From positions 1 through 64,000 of the forward strand of contig JAEYLC010000008.1 of NCBI GenBank assembly GCA_023461435.1: a stretch of DNA of 64,000 bases, given 5' to 3'. How positions within the stretch are numbered: the stretch's first letter is position 1; each line of letters begins with the position of its first letter. This stretch comes from Bacillota bacterium (GTDB lineage: Bacteria > Bacillota > Clostridia > Christensenellales > SZUA-584). Shown here in pieces: positions 26,482 through 35,752 of the stretch. The translations under genes and the position numbers were made by a program. The notes under the pieces are model-generated. The model worked only from the letters and a program-made list of their open reading frames with translations. It was not told the DNA's origin and made no database searches.

Positions 26482-27162
26482 TTACGAACATGTCCACATG
26501 AATCTTATCAAATCTTCAAATGTCCGCAATTCATAATCGGCTGCACTGGTATCCTGAACAATCACCGAACTTTTCAGCGCCATCACAAGCATACCTGCAT
26601 TTTTTCCGGCTTCAATGCCTAACGGACTATCTTCAACGATAACGCATTCTTCCGGCTGCGCGCATAGCATCTTTGCTGCAAGCAAATAGCCTTCCGGCGA
26701 AGGTTTTGTCTTTTTGACATGATCACCGCATAATACGATATTGAAGTATTTCAGCAGATCAAAACGGTTCAATGCCGACAATACACCATGGCTTTCAGTC
26801 GAAGATACTACAGCCATGTGTATTCCTTTGAGCTTGAGCTTATTAAGACATTCGTACACGCCGTCCATAGGTTTTAGCTCAGGAAAGTCCGAATAAAAAC
26901 TCCCCCTCAGCGCTTCGTGATCTTTGAGAAGCTCGGCAGGGCTCTGAGGCATCCTATATTGTGTAATGATTTCTTTCGCAATCGTCATACTGCTTTTGCC
27001 GATATACTTTTTGAAATCGCCCTCAGGTAATTCAATCCCTTTTGTTTTTAATGTCTTCGCCAAACTTTGAAATACCGCCAACTCACTGTCCAGCAAAACC
27101 CCATCCATGTCAAATAAAACAAATTTCTTTGCAACACCTTGTTTCATGCCAATATCCTTCAA
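26482..27162 (-). CDS. HAD-family phosphatase/phosphomutase
   Basis: This 226-residue HAD hydrolase of the beta-phosphoglucomutase-like group has motif I FDMDGVLLDSE, motif II VVSST, the Lys in KTKPSPEGY and motif IV VIVEDSPLGIEAG. Members remove phosphate from, or move it within, sugar phosphates. Its ATG overlaps the stop of the BtpA-like gene by four bases. As the last gene of unit 2 it probably processes a phosphorylated intermediate made by the FGGY kinase. Confidence 0.8.
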   Translation of the reverse strand: MKDIGMKQGVAKKFVLFDMDGVLLDSELAVFQSLAKTLKTKGIELPEGDFKKYIGKSSMTIAKEIITQYRMPQSPAELLKDHEALRGSFYSDFPELKPMDGVYECLNKLKLKGIHMAVVSSTESHGVLSALNRFDLLKYFNIVLCGDHVKKTKPSPEGYLLAAKMLCAQPEECVIVEDSPLGIEAGKNAGMLVMALKSSVIVQDTSAADYELRTFEDLIRFMWTCS

Positions 27163-27971
27163 TGAGAAATTCGAAACGCCTTAACCTTATTCATAAAGCT
27201 TTTCACACGTGCTTGATCAACAGTGTTTTCAAATTTACCATCAAACTTAAATGTGGTTCCAACCACAGCCCCGTCTGCTACTGATAACTGAGCGTCAATA
27301 TTGTCTTCGCGGCAGCCCGTATTGCAAAATACTGCTGTATCCGGTACAGCTTTTTTTACTTTAATAAGAGTTTGAGTATCCGTTTCAGTTCCTGCAGTTA
27401 AACCAGAAACGCATAGAACGTCAGGGCGATTATTAAAAACGGTTGATTTTGCGATGCTTTCAATATCTCTGTCGGCAAGATACCGAGCAGCTTCAGGAAC
27501 GATATTGAACAACAATTTTAAGTCATTAACCGACATTGTACTCTTGTGACGCACGGTTTCTCCAACATTTGTATCCCATAGGCCAAAATCGCTTGCGTAT
27601 ACCCCCGTCATGATCTCACGAATAAACGATGCTCCCACAGCCGCTGCCAAATCAATCGACGCAATTGGATCCCATAACACATTGACTCCATAGGGTATCT
27701 TTATCTCATTCCTTAATTCACCAATAACACGCGCCATCGCAGCCGTCGTTCCAGTCGGCACTTTTGTCAGGTAAGGCAAGCTGAACTCATTGGAGAACAT
27801 AACCGCATCAACGCCGCCATCTTGCAATGCATGTAAATCCTTTCTTGCCATTTCTACAACCCAATCCATACCGTCATTTTTATTGTAATACGGATCACCC
27901 GGCATAGCCTGCAGATGACACATCGCTATAATGGGTTTGTATGTTCCAAAAGTCTTTTTAATCCACGTCAT
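27159..27971 (-). CDS. BtpA/SgcQ-family TIM-barrel protein
   Basis: This 270-residue protein matches the BtpA/SgcQ family from its start (KPIIAMCHLQAMPGDP) to its end (VVGTTFKFDG). The family fold is a TIM barrel. BtpA was named for an effect on photosystem I in cyanobacteria, and SgcQ lies in an E. coli sugar gene cluster. No enzyme activity is securely known to me. Here it lies between an FGGY kinase and a HAD phosphatase, so an aldolase-like or isomerase role on a phosphorylated sugar is an inference. Confidence 0.8.
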   Translation of the reverse strand: MTWIKKTFGTYKPIIAMCHLQAMPGDPYYNKNDGMDWVVEMARKDLHALQDGGVDAVMFSNEFSLPYLTKVPTGTTAAMARVIGELRNEIKIPYGVNVLWDPIASIDLAAAVGASFIREIMTGVYASDFGLWDTNVGETVRHKSTMSVNDLKLLFNIVPEAARYLADRDIESIAKSTVFNNRPDVLCVSGLTAGTETDTQTLIKVKKAVPDTAVFCNTGCREDNIDAQLSVADGAVVGTTFKFDGKFENTVDQARVKSFMNKVKAFRISH

Positions 27972-28001
27972 TTTTCTTCTCCTTATGATAAAATATCTAG
28001 A

Positions 28002-29510
28002 TTAATGTTGATGCATTAATTCTTTTGTCTGTTCATAAAGCTGAATATATTGGTCAATCTTGCTTTGATAGAACTTTGTATTATTTAGATTTGGTTTAAT
28101 ATTGCCTCTAAACTCAACTCGGCCTTCAAGTTCATCGATCGATTTTATATCTCCTATTGCATATGCGGCGAGCAAAGCGTCGCCGAATGCAGCACCGTAT
28201 ACGCCGCCCAACAGCAGTTCTTTACCCGTCGCATCAGCCACGATCTTCATCCAGTTTTCCGATTTCGTGCCGCCACCCACTGCAATAATTCGTTTTGTCT
28301 GCATGCCAATTTCACCGAAGCCTTTTAAGTGCTGTGCAATTCCATAAGCAATACTTTCTAAACAGGCTTTATATATGTGCTCTCTCGTATGTTTCAATGA
28401 CATACCAAAGAACACGCCCTTCGCAAATGGATCATTTATCGGCGTCCGTTCGCCGCTGAAATAGGGCAGAACAATAAGACCATCCGAGCCGACAGGTATG
28501 TTCTCAATGGATTTGGACAGAAGATCATATGCATTCCCCTCTCCTTTGAGCTGCTTATCCAGCATATCGGACGCCAGTTGATCACGAAACCACTTTGTTA
28601 AAGTCCCTGCGGTAGACATACCGGAAGCCACCATGTAAGTTCCTTTAAACAAATACGGCCCAGCCCAATAGCGCCTATCCGTTATTAAATTTGGAACCAC
28701 ATGAATCATAAATAGGGAAGACCCAAACATCGCCAGCATGTCTCCCGGATTGAACACACCAACACCAACCGCATCAGCCGAAGCGTCAGCAGTGCCCACA
28801 GTCACAGGTGTCCCCACGCAGAGACCTGTGTTTTTAGCTGCCTCAGGGGTAACTTCACCCGCAATTTCATCCGTCCACATGCACTCGGCCAATTGATCAG
28901 CAGAACAAAACTCGCCTATGTCCTCATAGTCCCAGTCGCATTTTTCAATGCTGTACATGGGTGTAAAATATGCGGCTGTGTAGTGATCTATCACAAACCT
29001 GTTTGTCAATTTTGCAACCAGATATGTGGATGCGGTGATAAACTTCGCTGCTGCCTTATAGATATCTGGCTCATTTTCTTTTATCCAAAGTATTTTTGGG
29101 CCAATTGACTGAGACGTTATCGGGTTTCCATATTTCCCGAGTACGTAATCAACTCCCAATTTTTCGTTGAGATACTTTATTTGTTTGCTAGCCCGTACAT
29201 CGACGCCATACAGAATCGCTTTCCGCAAAGGCCGATTCTCACTATCAACCGGCAAGCAACAAGGGCCTATTGCACTGCAGCCTACGCCTTTAATATCCGA
29301 GACATTAACAGCAGATTTTTTGATCAGTTCCTTTGATATATAGCAGAAATCTCCCCACCATGTTTGTTCAGCATCATGTTCCGCATATCCCGGCATCGGT
29401 ATTTCCATTTCATGTGCTTTACTCGCAATAGCAACTGTTGTTCCGCTCCAGTCTATTAAGATGCCCTTACTTTCATAGCTGCCGATGTCAATACCCATAT
29501 AGTAGTTCAC
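28002..29510 (-). CDS. FGGY-family carbohydrate kinase, unit 2 (GTG start)
   Basis: This 502-residue protein has the N-terminal FGGY phosphate loop (GIDIGSYESKGILID). The central region has VGTADASADAVGVGVF, and the C-terminal ATP-binding segment contains IIAVGGGTKSENWMKIVADATG. The start chosen is the GTG at 29510, seven bases after AAGGAG; the upstream ATG extension lacks a ribosome site. The family phosphorylates sugars and polyols such as xylulose, ribulose and glycerol. The substrate cannot be told from sequence. It lies after the dehydrogenase gene with a 187-bp gap that shows no gene. Confidence 0.85.
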   Translation of the reverse strand: MNYYMGIDIGSYESKGILIDWSGTTVAIASKAHEMEIPMPGYAEHDAEQTWWGDFCYISKELIKKSAVNVSDIKGVGCSAIGPCCLPVDSENRPLRKAILYGVDVRASKQIKYLNEKLGVDYVLGKYGNPITSQSIGPKILWIKENEPDIYKAAAKFITASTYLVAKLTNRFVIDHYTAAYFTPMYSIEKCDWDYEDIGEFCSADQLAECMWTDEIAGEVTPEAAKNTGLCVGTPVTVGTADASADAVGVGVFNPGDMLAMFGSSLFMIHVVPNLITDRRYWAGPYLFKGTYMVASGMSTAGTLTKWFRDQLASDMLDKQLKGEGNAYDLLSKSIENIPVGSDGLIVLPYFSGERTPINDPFAKGVFFGMSLKHTREHIYKACLESIAYGIAQHLKGFGEIGMQTKRIIAVGGGTKSENWMKIVADATGKELLLGGVYGAAFGDALLAAYAIGDIKSIDELEGRVEFRGNIKPNLNNTKFYQSKIDQYIQLYEQTKELMHQH

Positions 29511-29721
29511 CTGATAGCTCCTTTCCGCCAACATCCATTTGATCTAAGCGAAAGTTTGGTTTTTTGTATACCCGGGTTATCTTTTTCCATATAAAAGAGA
29601 TCAAGAAATACACATATGCTGTCATGCAGATAACCACGGCTCGACCGTATGTACTTACACACCGCAGATATCAAGCACTATTTCAGCACTTTTTTGTTTT
29701 CCAAGCTATAATATCAGTTGC

Positions 29722-30726
29722 CTAAAGCTTAATAATTTTTTTGCTCTCCGCTGATTCACGAATGGCACATACCGCTTTCATAACTTCCAAATTCTCGTGA
29801 TGCGGAACACGCTCCGGCTGTTTGCCTGTCTTCACACATGAAATGAAGTATTCCAGCTGTTTTTCATACGCATCATACATCGAAGGCTTTTTGATAATCG
29901 GCTTCTTCCCTGCCTGATATATGGCAATCTGCGAATCAATGGAATCTCTTTCGCCAATGCTGAATCCTGCCCGATAGTAGAACTCTACCGTTGCCTTTGT
30001 TCCCGCCACTTTAAGCGACATTGTGAAAGGATATCCTTCCTGCATGGTAAAAGCAGCCTCAGCCACGGCCTTCTCACCGTTTTTAAACGCCATTGAGGAC
30101 ATAGCATGATTCCAACATCCCGTATAATCTTTATTGGCCAGACAATATACACTATCGATTTCTCCACACAAATATCTTAAGAAGTCCACGTCATGCACAT
30201 GCATGTCCTGAATCGCTCCGGCACCCTTCTCCGGGTCAACCAGCCAAGTATTGCCCCAGGTCTGCATAACTGAACAACGGCTGGCATACGCCATATAGAT
30301 ATCACCGAGCTCGCCTGCGTCTTTCATGGCCTTGATTTCTGTGTATCCCGTCCAAAATCTGACGACCTGCGCGACCATAAAGATAACGTCCGCTTCTTTT
30401 ACAGCCTTTAGAATCCTTTCCGTTGCTTCAACTGTCATTTCAACCGGTTTCTCGCATAATATTGCCACTTTGTGTTGAGCACACTTTTTCACATACTCTT
30501 CATGAAGGAAGGTGGGAAGACAAATGATTACAGCATCCACCTCTTCTTGGCGGAACATATCTTCAAGTTCTGTATAAGCGTTGCAGCTATTTTCCTCCGC
30601 AAGACTTTTAGCGGCCTTTTCGTTGATATCGACAACAGCGGACAGAGCTGCATTGTCCAAAGCCTTTATGGCTGCTGCATGGCTTCTCGATATCATCCCT
30701 GCTCCCAAGATTGCAAATCTAATCAT
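29722..30726 (-). CDS. Gfo/Idh/MocA-family oxidoreductase
   Basis: This 334-residue protein has an N-terminal NAD(P) Rossmann domain (FAILGAGMISRSHAAAI), the family Glu-Lys-Pro motif (ILCEKPVEMT) and a C-terminal beta-sheet domain. The catalytic-region motif is DMHVHDVDFLRYL. Such enzymes oxidise or reduce sugar or inositol hydroxyls. In unit 2 it would act before the FGGY kinase, converting the imported polyol or sugar into the kinase substrate. The 53-bp gap to the permease gene suggests cotranscription. Confidence 0.85.
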   Translation of the reverse strand: MIRFAILGAGMISRSHAAAIKALDNAALSAVVDINEKAAKSLAEENSCNAYTELEDMFRQEEVDAVIICLPTFLHEEYVKKCAQHKVAILCEKPVEMTVEATERILKAVKEADVIFMVAQVVRFWTGYTEIKAMKDAGELGDIYMAYASRCSVMQTWGNTWLVDPEKGAGAIQDMHVHDVDFLRYLCGEIDSVYCLANKDYTGCWNHAMSSMAFKNGEKAVAEAAFTMQEGYPFTMSLKVAGTKATVEFYYRAGFSIGERDSIDSQIAIYQAGKKPIIKKPSMYDAYEKQLEYFISCVKTGKQPERVPHHENLEVMKAVCAIRESAESKKIIKL

Positions 30727-30779
30727 AATAGTACCTTTTATCCTTTCCAGACTTTTATCTTCTTCCTGTTTGACGATGT

Positions 30780-31727
30780 TTAAGCTGCATTAGCTTGGTA
30801 TTTTTTATTGCTGAGACTATCAAAGGTTATAGCCAATATCAATACCATGCCCTTTATCACCATCTGATAATACTCACTGACATTCATAATAATAAGGCCG
30901 TTACTTAGAACACCAATGATGAGCGCACCTATCACGGCTCCGGATAGTTTTCCTTCACCGCCATTAACACTGACACCACCAAGCACTGCTGCGGTAAGAA
31001 CGTCCATTTCAAAACCTCTGCCTACAATAGGACTGCCTGAATTTACACGTGCCATCATGATAATTCCGGCGATACCTGTAAACAGCCCGCAGAGTCCAAA
31101 TGAAATCGTCTTTACCATTTTAACCTTTATACCGGATAATCTCGAAACCTCCGCATTGCTCCCTATAGCGTAAAAGTATCTCCCGGTATAGGTCTTGTTC
31201 AGTATAAACATGCCAACGATAGTGAGAACAATCGCGATAATAACCGGAATCGGTAAGAAGCTCAAATATCCCTGGCCTATAAATTTAATCGAATCAGGCA
31301 ATCCGTATATGTTTTTTCCCGAAGATATAATGTAACCCAATCCCTGTAAGACCTGCATCATACCCAATGTGGCAATCAGTGGAGGGACAAGTGTAAAAGC
31401 AATAAACATTCCGTTTAAAACACCAACAAGTGTTGAAAGTCCAATCCCGATAACACATGCCAATCCTGGATTAACACCGTTTGATAACAATGTCGCGGTA
31501 ACGACACCAACAATGGATATCTGTGAACCAACTGATAAATCGATACCCCCGGCAATCAGCACAAACGTCATACCCACGCAAACGATAACCAACATGGAAA
31601 CCTGTCTGATAATATTCATGAGATTGCTTCCGGTGAAAAATGCACTGTTGCCAAACGAGAATATAACGACAAGAGTAATTAGCACAAAAACAATCCACGA
31701 TTTCCTCAATATTTCTTTTGCCTTCAT
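30780..31727 (-). CDS. Ribose-type ABC transporter permease, unit 2
   Basis: This 315-residue RbsC-like permease has multiple hydrophobic segments and the landmarks GMTFVLIAGGIDLSVGSQIS and AAVLGGVSVNGGEGKLSG. The start at 31727 has AAGGAG eight bases upstream and lies 13 bp after the ATPase stop. It works with the ATPase at 31741 and the binding protein at 33314. It is related to, but clearly distinct from, the unit 1 permease, which fits a different substrate. Confidence 0.87.
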   Translation of the reverse strand: MKAKEILRKSWIVFVLITLVVIFSFGNSAFFTGSNLMNIIRQVSMLVIVCVGMTFVLIAGGIDLSVGSQISIVGVVTATLLSNGVNPGLACVIGIGLSTLVGVLNGMFIAFTLVPPLIATLGMMQVLQGLGYIISSGKNIYGLPDSIKFIGQGYLSFLPIPVIIAIVLTIVGMFILNKTYTGRYFYAIGSNAEVSRLSGIKVKMVKTISFGLCGLFTGIAGIIMMARVNSGSPIVGRGFEMDVLTAAVLGGVSVNGGEGKLSGAVIGALIIGVLSNGLIIMNVSEYYQMVIKGMVLILAITFDSLSNKKYQANAA

Positions 31728-31740
31728 ATTTTTTCTCCTT

Positions 31741-33225
31741 TTACTTGTTTCCTGATGCATAATTGAGAATACTTTGTTTATCGAACTCGTTCCTATTTAT
31801 TTCAGCAGTGATTTCCCCTTCTGCGAGAACAATCAAGCGATGAGACAATCCGATCATTTCATCCATCTCGGAAGAAATCAAAATAATTCCAATGCCTTCT
31901 GATGCCAAATTATTTATAAGCTTATATATTTCTTTTTTTGCACCAACGTCAACGCCTCTGGTAGGTTCGTCGAGAATAATAAGTTTGGGATTGCACGACA
32001 ACCATTTGCTAAGTACAAGCTTTTGTTGGTTTCCACCGCTTAATGCCGATACTTTTTGTTCTTCATTCTCCATCTTTATGCTTAAAGCAGCTTTAAACTG
32101 GTTCGTTGTCTCTTTCTCTTTCTTGACGTTCACAACCAAAAACTTGGAGAATTTCTTAACCATCGTTAATGTCATGTTCCACCTGATGGAAAGACTCGGT
32201 ATAATTCCTTGGTTTTTTCTGTCCTCTGGAATCAGCGCAATTCCCAAATCTATTGCTTGTTTGGGGGATTTTATTGCAACCTTTTTCCCATTCATCAATA
32301 TTTCACCCGAATGCAGTTTGTCCGCTCCAAAAATCGTCCTTACAATCTCTGTTCTTTTGGCACCTACCAAACCGGCGATCCCGAGCACTTCACCCTGATG
32401 AACACAAAAGGATATATTTTTGAAATCTTTACTGCATAAATCTTTGACCTCAAGCAGCACGTCACCATGCTTAATTTCGGTCTCCGGGAATTCCTCGCCG
32501 ATTTCAGAATTAATCATATGTGTAATTAGTTCTTTGCGGTTCGTTTCAGAGGTGATTAAGCTCACAATCTTTTTACCGTCTCTTAATACGGTGACCCGAT
32601 CACTGATTTCAAAAATTTCTTCTAATCTGTGCGAAATATATATTATTGACACGCCTTGTTTTTGAAGAGAGCGGATGATATTGAATAGGATTTTCACTTC
32701 CTTCTCTGTTAAAGGCGCCGTGGGCTCATCAAGTATTAAAAGCTTTATGTTATGGCTTAAGGCTTTGGCAATCTCAACAATTTGCATATATGCAATAGAT
32801 AATCCTTTGACAAGCTCAGACGGATCTATGTCCACATCAAACATATCCAGGATTTCGTTTGCTTTCTTATTCAGTACTTTAAAATCAATTAATTTTCGAT
32901 TGTCAACTTTTTTTCCTAAAAAAAGATTTTCCGCTACAGACAATGACGGTATCAAGTTGAATTCCTGATATATGACTTCAATCCCTAAGCTGTCCGACAA
33001 TTGAGGTGTCATGCACTTGTGATCTTCATCTTCAAAGCAAATCGTCCCGCTATCCGGAGAAATCGCGCCGGATATGGTTTTAATCAAAGTCGATTTTCCT
33101 GCACCATTCGCCCCAACCAGTGCATGAACCTCTCCTCTTTTTATTTCAATAGATACATTATCAAGCACAGTCACACCAGAATATGACTTTGTGATATCTC
33201 TTATTGATAACAAAATGTCATTCAT
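31741..33225 (-). CDS. Ribose-type ABC transporter ATPase, unit 2
   Basis: This 494-residue RbsA-like double ATPase has Walker A GANGAGKST, a first Walker B LLILDEPTAPL, second signature LSGGNQQK and second Walker B LIILDEPTRGVDVG. As in the family, the second Walker A is degenerate (GLVGAKRTE). It lies between the binding-protein and permease genes, so gene order differs from unit 1 (ATPase, permease, binding protein). The two transporters were therefore probably not a simple duplication within this locus. Confidence 0.88.
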   Translation of the reverse strand: MNDILLSIRDITKSYSGVTVLDNVSIEIKRGEVHALVGANGAGKSTLIKTISGAISPDSGTICFEDEDHKCMTPQLSDSLGIEVIYQEFNLIPSLSVAENLFLGKKVDNRKLIDFKVLNKKANEILDMFDVDIDPSELVKGLSIAYMQIVEIAKALSHNIKLLILDEPTAPLTEKEVKILFNIIRSLQKQGVSIIYISHRLEEIFEISDRVTVLRDGKKIVSLITSETNRKELITHMINSEIGEEFPETEIKHGDVLLEVKDLCSKDFKNISFCVHQGEVLGIAGLVGAKRTEIVRTIFGADKLHSGEILMNGKKVAIKSPKQAIDLGIALIPEDRKNQGIIPSLSIRWNMTLTMVKKFSKFLVVNVKKEKETTNQFKAALSIKMENEEQKVSALSGGNQQKLVLSKWLSCNPKLIILDEPTRGVDVGAKKEIYKLINNLASEGIGIILISSEMDEMIGLSHRLIVLAEGEITAEINRNEFDKQSILNYASGNK

Positions 33226-33247
33226 AAGCTATCCCTTCGTTTATTTG

Positions 33248-33276
33248 GTGAGAAGGCAGCTTAACTGCCTTCTCAC
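33248..33276 (-). promoter_or_regulatory. Intercistronic hairpin after the binding-protein gene
   Basis: A perfect 12-bp stem (GTGAGAAGGCAG/CTGCCTTCTCAC) with a 5-nt loop lies between the binding protein and the ATPase. There is no strong T tail. It probably protects the binding-protein mRNA or reduces read-through, so that more binding protein than membrane complex is made. Confidence 0.65.
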
Positions 33277-33313
33277 GCAACCATGTCATGAATTATGATA
33301 TATCTGCTGTTAA

Positions 33314-34336
33314 TTACTTCAAGAAATCGCCCACATTGTTTATGTCAACTGTTGTAAGCGGGAAGTAGAAAACCTTCTCAACTTCTTTACCCTGAGCCAA
33401 ATCATTCGCAAACTGCACCATTTTTCTGCCGCTGTTGTTCAAGTCGGCATTGATCGTTGAACGGAAAATGGTGTCGTTTTTAATGAGTTCAAGGGCTTCA
33501 GGAAGGGCATCTATGCCAAACATGCCGAAATCATCTGCTTGTTTGCCAGCAGCAACGACAGATTCATAGAAGCCGAGAAGACCTGCATCGTCGATACCGA
33601 CAACCACTTTCATGTTGGGATGAGCCTGCATGAAGTTTTCACCGACCTCAATACCTTCCTGAACATATCCAGCCTGGGCACTTGCCACCACTTTCGCATT
33701 CGGTGCATATTCCTCAAGACCGGCAAGTATACCCTGTTCGCGATCCAGACACACTTGATTCAAAGGATAGTTGCAGACACCTACCTCAACTTCATTGTCA
33801 CCAAACTTGTCTTTAATGAACACTGAAGCGTTCTTAGCAATCATTTTGCCAACTTCAAAGTTATCAAGGCCGAAATACGAATCAGCAAGCTCTACATATG
33901 TGTCATAAGCTATGATCTTGATGCCCGCTTCTTTTGCTCTTTGCAGAACGTCAACAGCCGATTCAGCGTCAAAACAATGAACGATAAGCACATCATATCC
34001 AGCCTCAATAAAGTTTTCCAGAGCGGCAATCTGCTTATTCGGATCCGCTTGCGCATCGCTCAAAGTGATTGTAGCGCCCAGTGTTTTCGCTTCATCCTGC
34101 ATATGTTCCCACATGTTGGCCCAAACCGGATTCGAGATATCCTGTATTGAAAAACCAATTTTAATCTCGTCGTTAGCTGCAGCCGTTTCCTCAGCTCCCG
34201 TATCCGAAGGAGCAGCCTGATCTTCGCTCTCAACAACAGGCTGATCTGTTGCTTGATCGGCAGGCTGTGAACACCCAGCAAACATGGACGCCATAAGCAT
34301 CACTGCGATCATCAAGATAAATACACTCTTCTTCAT
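33314..34336 (-). CDS. Sugar ABC transporter substrate-binding lipoprotein, unit 2
   Basis: This 340-residue protein has a signal ending MFAGCSQ with the lipidated Cys, and an acidic Ala/Glu/Asp linker. The mature part is a type 1 sugar-binding fold (IKIGFSIQDISNPVWANMW, IIAYDTYVELADSYFGLDN, VVVGIDDAGLLGF). It should deliver the unit 2 sugar or polyol to the transporter encoded just downstream. The ligand is unknown. Confidence 0.88.
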   Translation of the reverse strand: MKKSVFILMIAVMLMASMFAGCSQPADQATDQPVVESEDQAAPSDTGAEETAAANDEIKIGFSIQDISNPVWANMWEHMQDEAKTLGATITLSDAQADPNKQIAALENFIEAGYDVLIVHCFDAESAVDVLQRAKEAGIKIIAYDTYVELADSYFGLDNFEVGKMIAKNASVFIKDKFGDNEVEVGVCNYPLNQVCLDREQGILAGLEEYAPNAKVVASAQAGYVQEGIEVGENFMQAHPNMKVVVGIDDAGLLGFYESVVAAGKQADDFGMFGIDALPEALELIKNDTIFRSTINADLNNSGRKMVQFANDLAQGKEVEKVFYFPLTTVDINNVGDFLK

Positions 34337-34401
34337 TTTTTTCCTCCTATTTTTAATATTAATCGTCCTAATTTTTTAATTTGGATCGATTAAATAATAA
34401 A

Positions 34402-35298
34402 TTACTTTTGGCTTAGAATTCTGTCCATGGCAGCAGATGCATTGTATATATTTTGATCTGCATACAGCTTGTACGGCGGACACATTTCTGCGTTAACCCA
34501 TCCATCGTATTCGATATGGGCCAAGGCTTTCGCAACTTCGTCCCATTGAACATCCCCGGTAAGCAGATCCACAAAACCTGAAAGTTGACTCGTTCCTCTG
34601 CGGAAATCTTTGAAGTGAATTTTCTTTATTCTCTGACCCAATATCTTTATCCAATGCTGCGGATACCCGAACAGCATCATATTCCCGACGTCCAGATAAG
34701 CCTGAACATAAGGTGATTTGATTTCATCAATAAACGTCCGCATCTCAAGCGGTGATAACAAAAACTTGTTCCAGATATTTTCGACTCCCATTATCACATT
34801 GTGCTTTTCGGCGAAAGGAACAAGTTCTTTTAAAGCTTCTTGGGCTCTTTGGTAGGCAATTTCATAATCGATAATTTCGGATCCAACATAATATTCAATG
34901 TTGGTCACATCAGGGACAACTTCGTCTGGATTAAAGTCAACGCCAACAGCCCCAGGGCATACCAGAACACATTCAATCCCAAGCAAGGCTCCAATTTCAA
35001 TCAGTTTTTTTATGAGCTCCTTTGCTTTATTTCGGATATGTTCCAAATCGCTTGTCATTGAATACTGCCAAAACAACCCTGTCGCCAGACCCGAAATCTT
35101 TATGCCAACTTCCTGAGCATGATTTTTAATTTGAATGATTTGCTCTTCTGTGCTGTCCAAAGATAATTCGCCTTGTTGAGACAGTGCCAGCTCTATCCCC
35201 TCGAAACCGGCTGCCAAGGCTAATTTCATACAATCTTTAATGCACATTTCATTGGGGAATGACCAGATATTAATGCCCTTTTTAATACGTTTGCTCAT
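34402..35298 (-). CDS. TIM-barrel sugar (phosphate) 3-epimerase/isomerase, unit 2
   Basis: This 298-residue member of the xylose-isomerase-like superfamily resembles L-ribulose-5-phosphate or D-tagatose 3-epimerases. Probable metal ligands are Glu in GVENIWNKF, Asp in AYLDVGNM, His in KKIHFKDFRRG and Glu in NAEMCPP. It is the first gene of unit 2, under the promoter at 35367-35395. It could act directly on the free sugar or on the product of the FGGY kinase. Confidence 0.78.
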   Translation of the reverse strand: MSKRIKKGINIWSFPNEMCIKDCMKLALAAGFEGIELALSQQGELSLDSTEEQIIQIKNHAQEVGIKISGLATGLFWQYSMTSDLEHIRNKAKELIKKLIEIGALLGIECVLVCPGAVGVDFNPDEVVPDVTNIEYYVGSEIIDYEIAYQRAQEALKELVPFAEKHNVIMGVENIWNKFLLSPLEMRTFIDEIKSPYVQAYLDVGNMMLFGYPQHWIKILGQRIKKIHFKDFRRGTSQLSGFVDLLTGDVQWDEVAKALAHIEYDGWVNAEMCPPYKLYADQNIYNASAAMDRILSQK

Positions 35299-35366
35299 AT
35301 TAGCCTCCAGCTTATATCTCGGACTGTGTTGCTATTGTGAAATTTGATCGATTGCTTGTGTTATTA

Positions 35367-35395
35367 ATTTTAATGATTTTTAATGGACATGTCAA
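35367..35395 (-). promoter_or_regulatory. Sigma-A promoter of unit 2
   Basis: On the minus strand TTGACA (35390-35395) and TAAAAT (35367-35372) are separated by 17 bp. The -35 element overlaps the 22-bp repeat at 35391-35412. The start codon is about 60 bp downstream. Confidence 0.7.
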
Positions 35396-35412
35396 GAGCA
35401 TTTATGATTATT
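35391..35412. promoter_or_regulatory. Putative DeoR operator, left copy
   Basis: The 22-bp segment starts GTCAAGAGCATTTATGATTA. It recurs in inverted orientation at 35640-35661 with a single mismatch. It overlaps the -35 of the unit 2 promoter, which fits a repressor or class II activator site. Confidence 0.65.
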
Positions 35413-35639
35413 CGTGAACTTTTGTTTTCTTTTTGGTGATTAATGTGATATTTTCTAGATCATTTTTGCATTTTTCTTATATATTTCCAATTATTATTAT
35501 ATATTTGAATCATTAATAATCATTAGGAGATCTTGATAGACTCGAACTCTATAGTTTGTTGGTATTTAATTGTTAATTCTATTATATTCCTGGCTGTTTG
35601 TATCGTTTTAGCAACCAGAACAATCACATATGGAATATA

Positions 35640-35661
35640 AATAATCACAAATGCTCTTGAC
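35640..35661. promoter_or_regulatory. Putative DeoR operator, right copy
   Basis: This is the inverted partner of the 35391 repeat (21 of 22 positions). It ends on the -35 of the divergent deoR-type promoter in the same geometry as the left copy. A second small palindrome (CTTGACG/CGTCAAG, 35656-35675) lies between its -35 and -10. Confidence 0.65.
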
Positions 35662-35684
35662 GAAAAACGCCGTCAAGTTATAAT
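35657..35684 (+). promoter_or_regulatory. Promoter of the unit 2 DeoR regulator
   Basis: TTGACG and TATAAT have a 16-bp spacer. The promoter lies about 70 bp before the regulator start and overlaps the right 22-bp repeat. The rest of the 454-bp divergent region is very A/T-rich and holds no gene. Confidence 0.7.
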
Positions 35685-35752
35685 AATATATAGCAACACT
35701 GGTGCATCGTTGCTAATTGCACTACTTAAATAGTAATTTTTGAGGTAATTAT

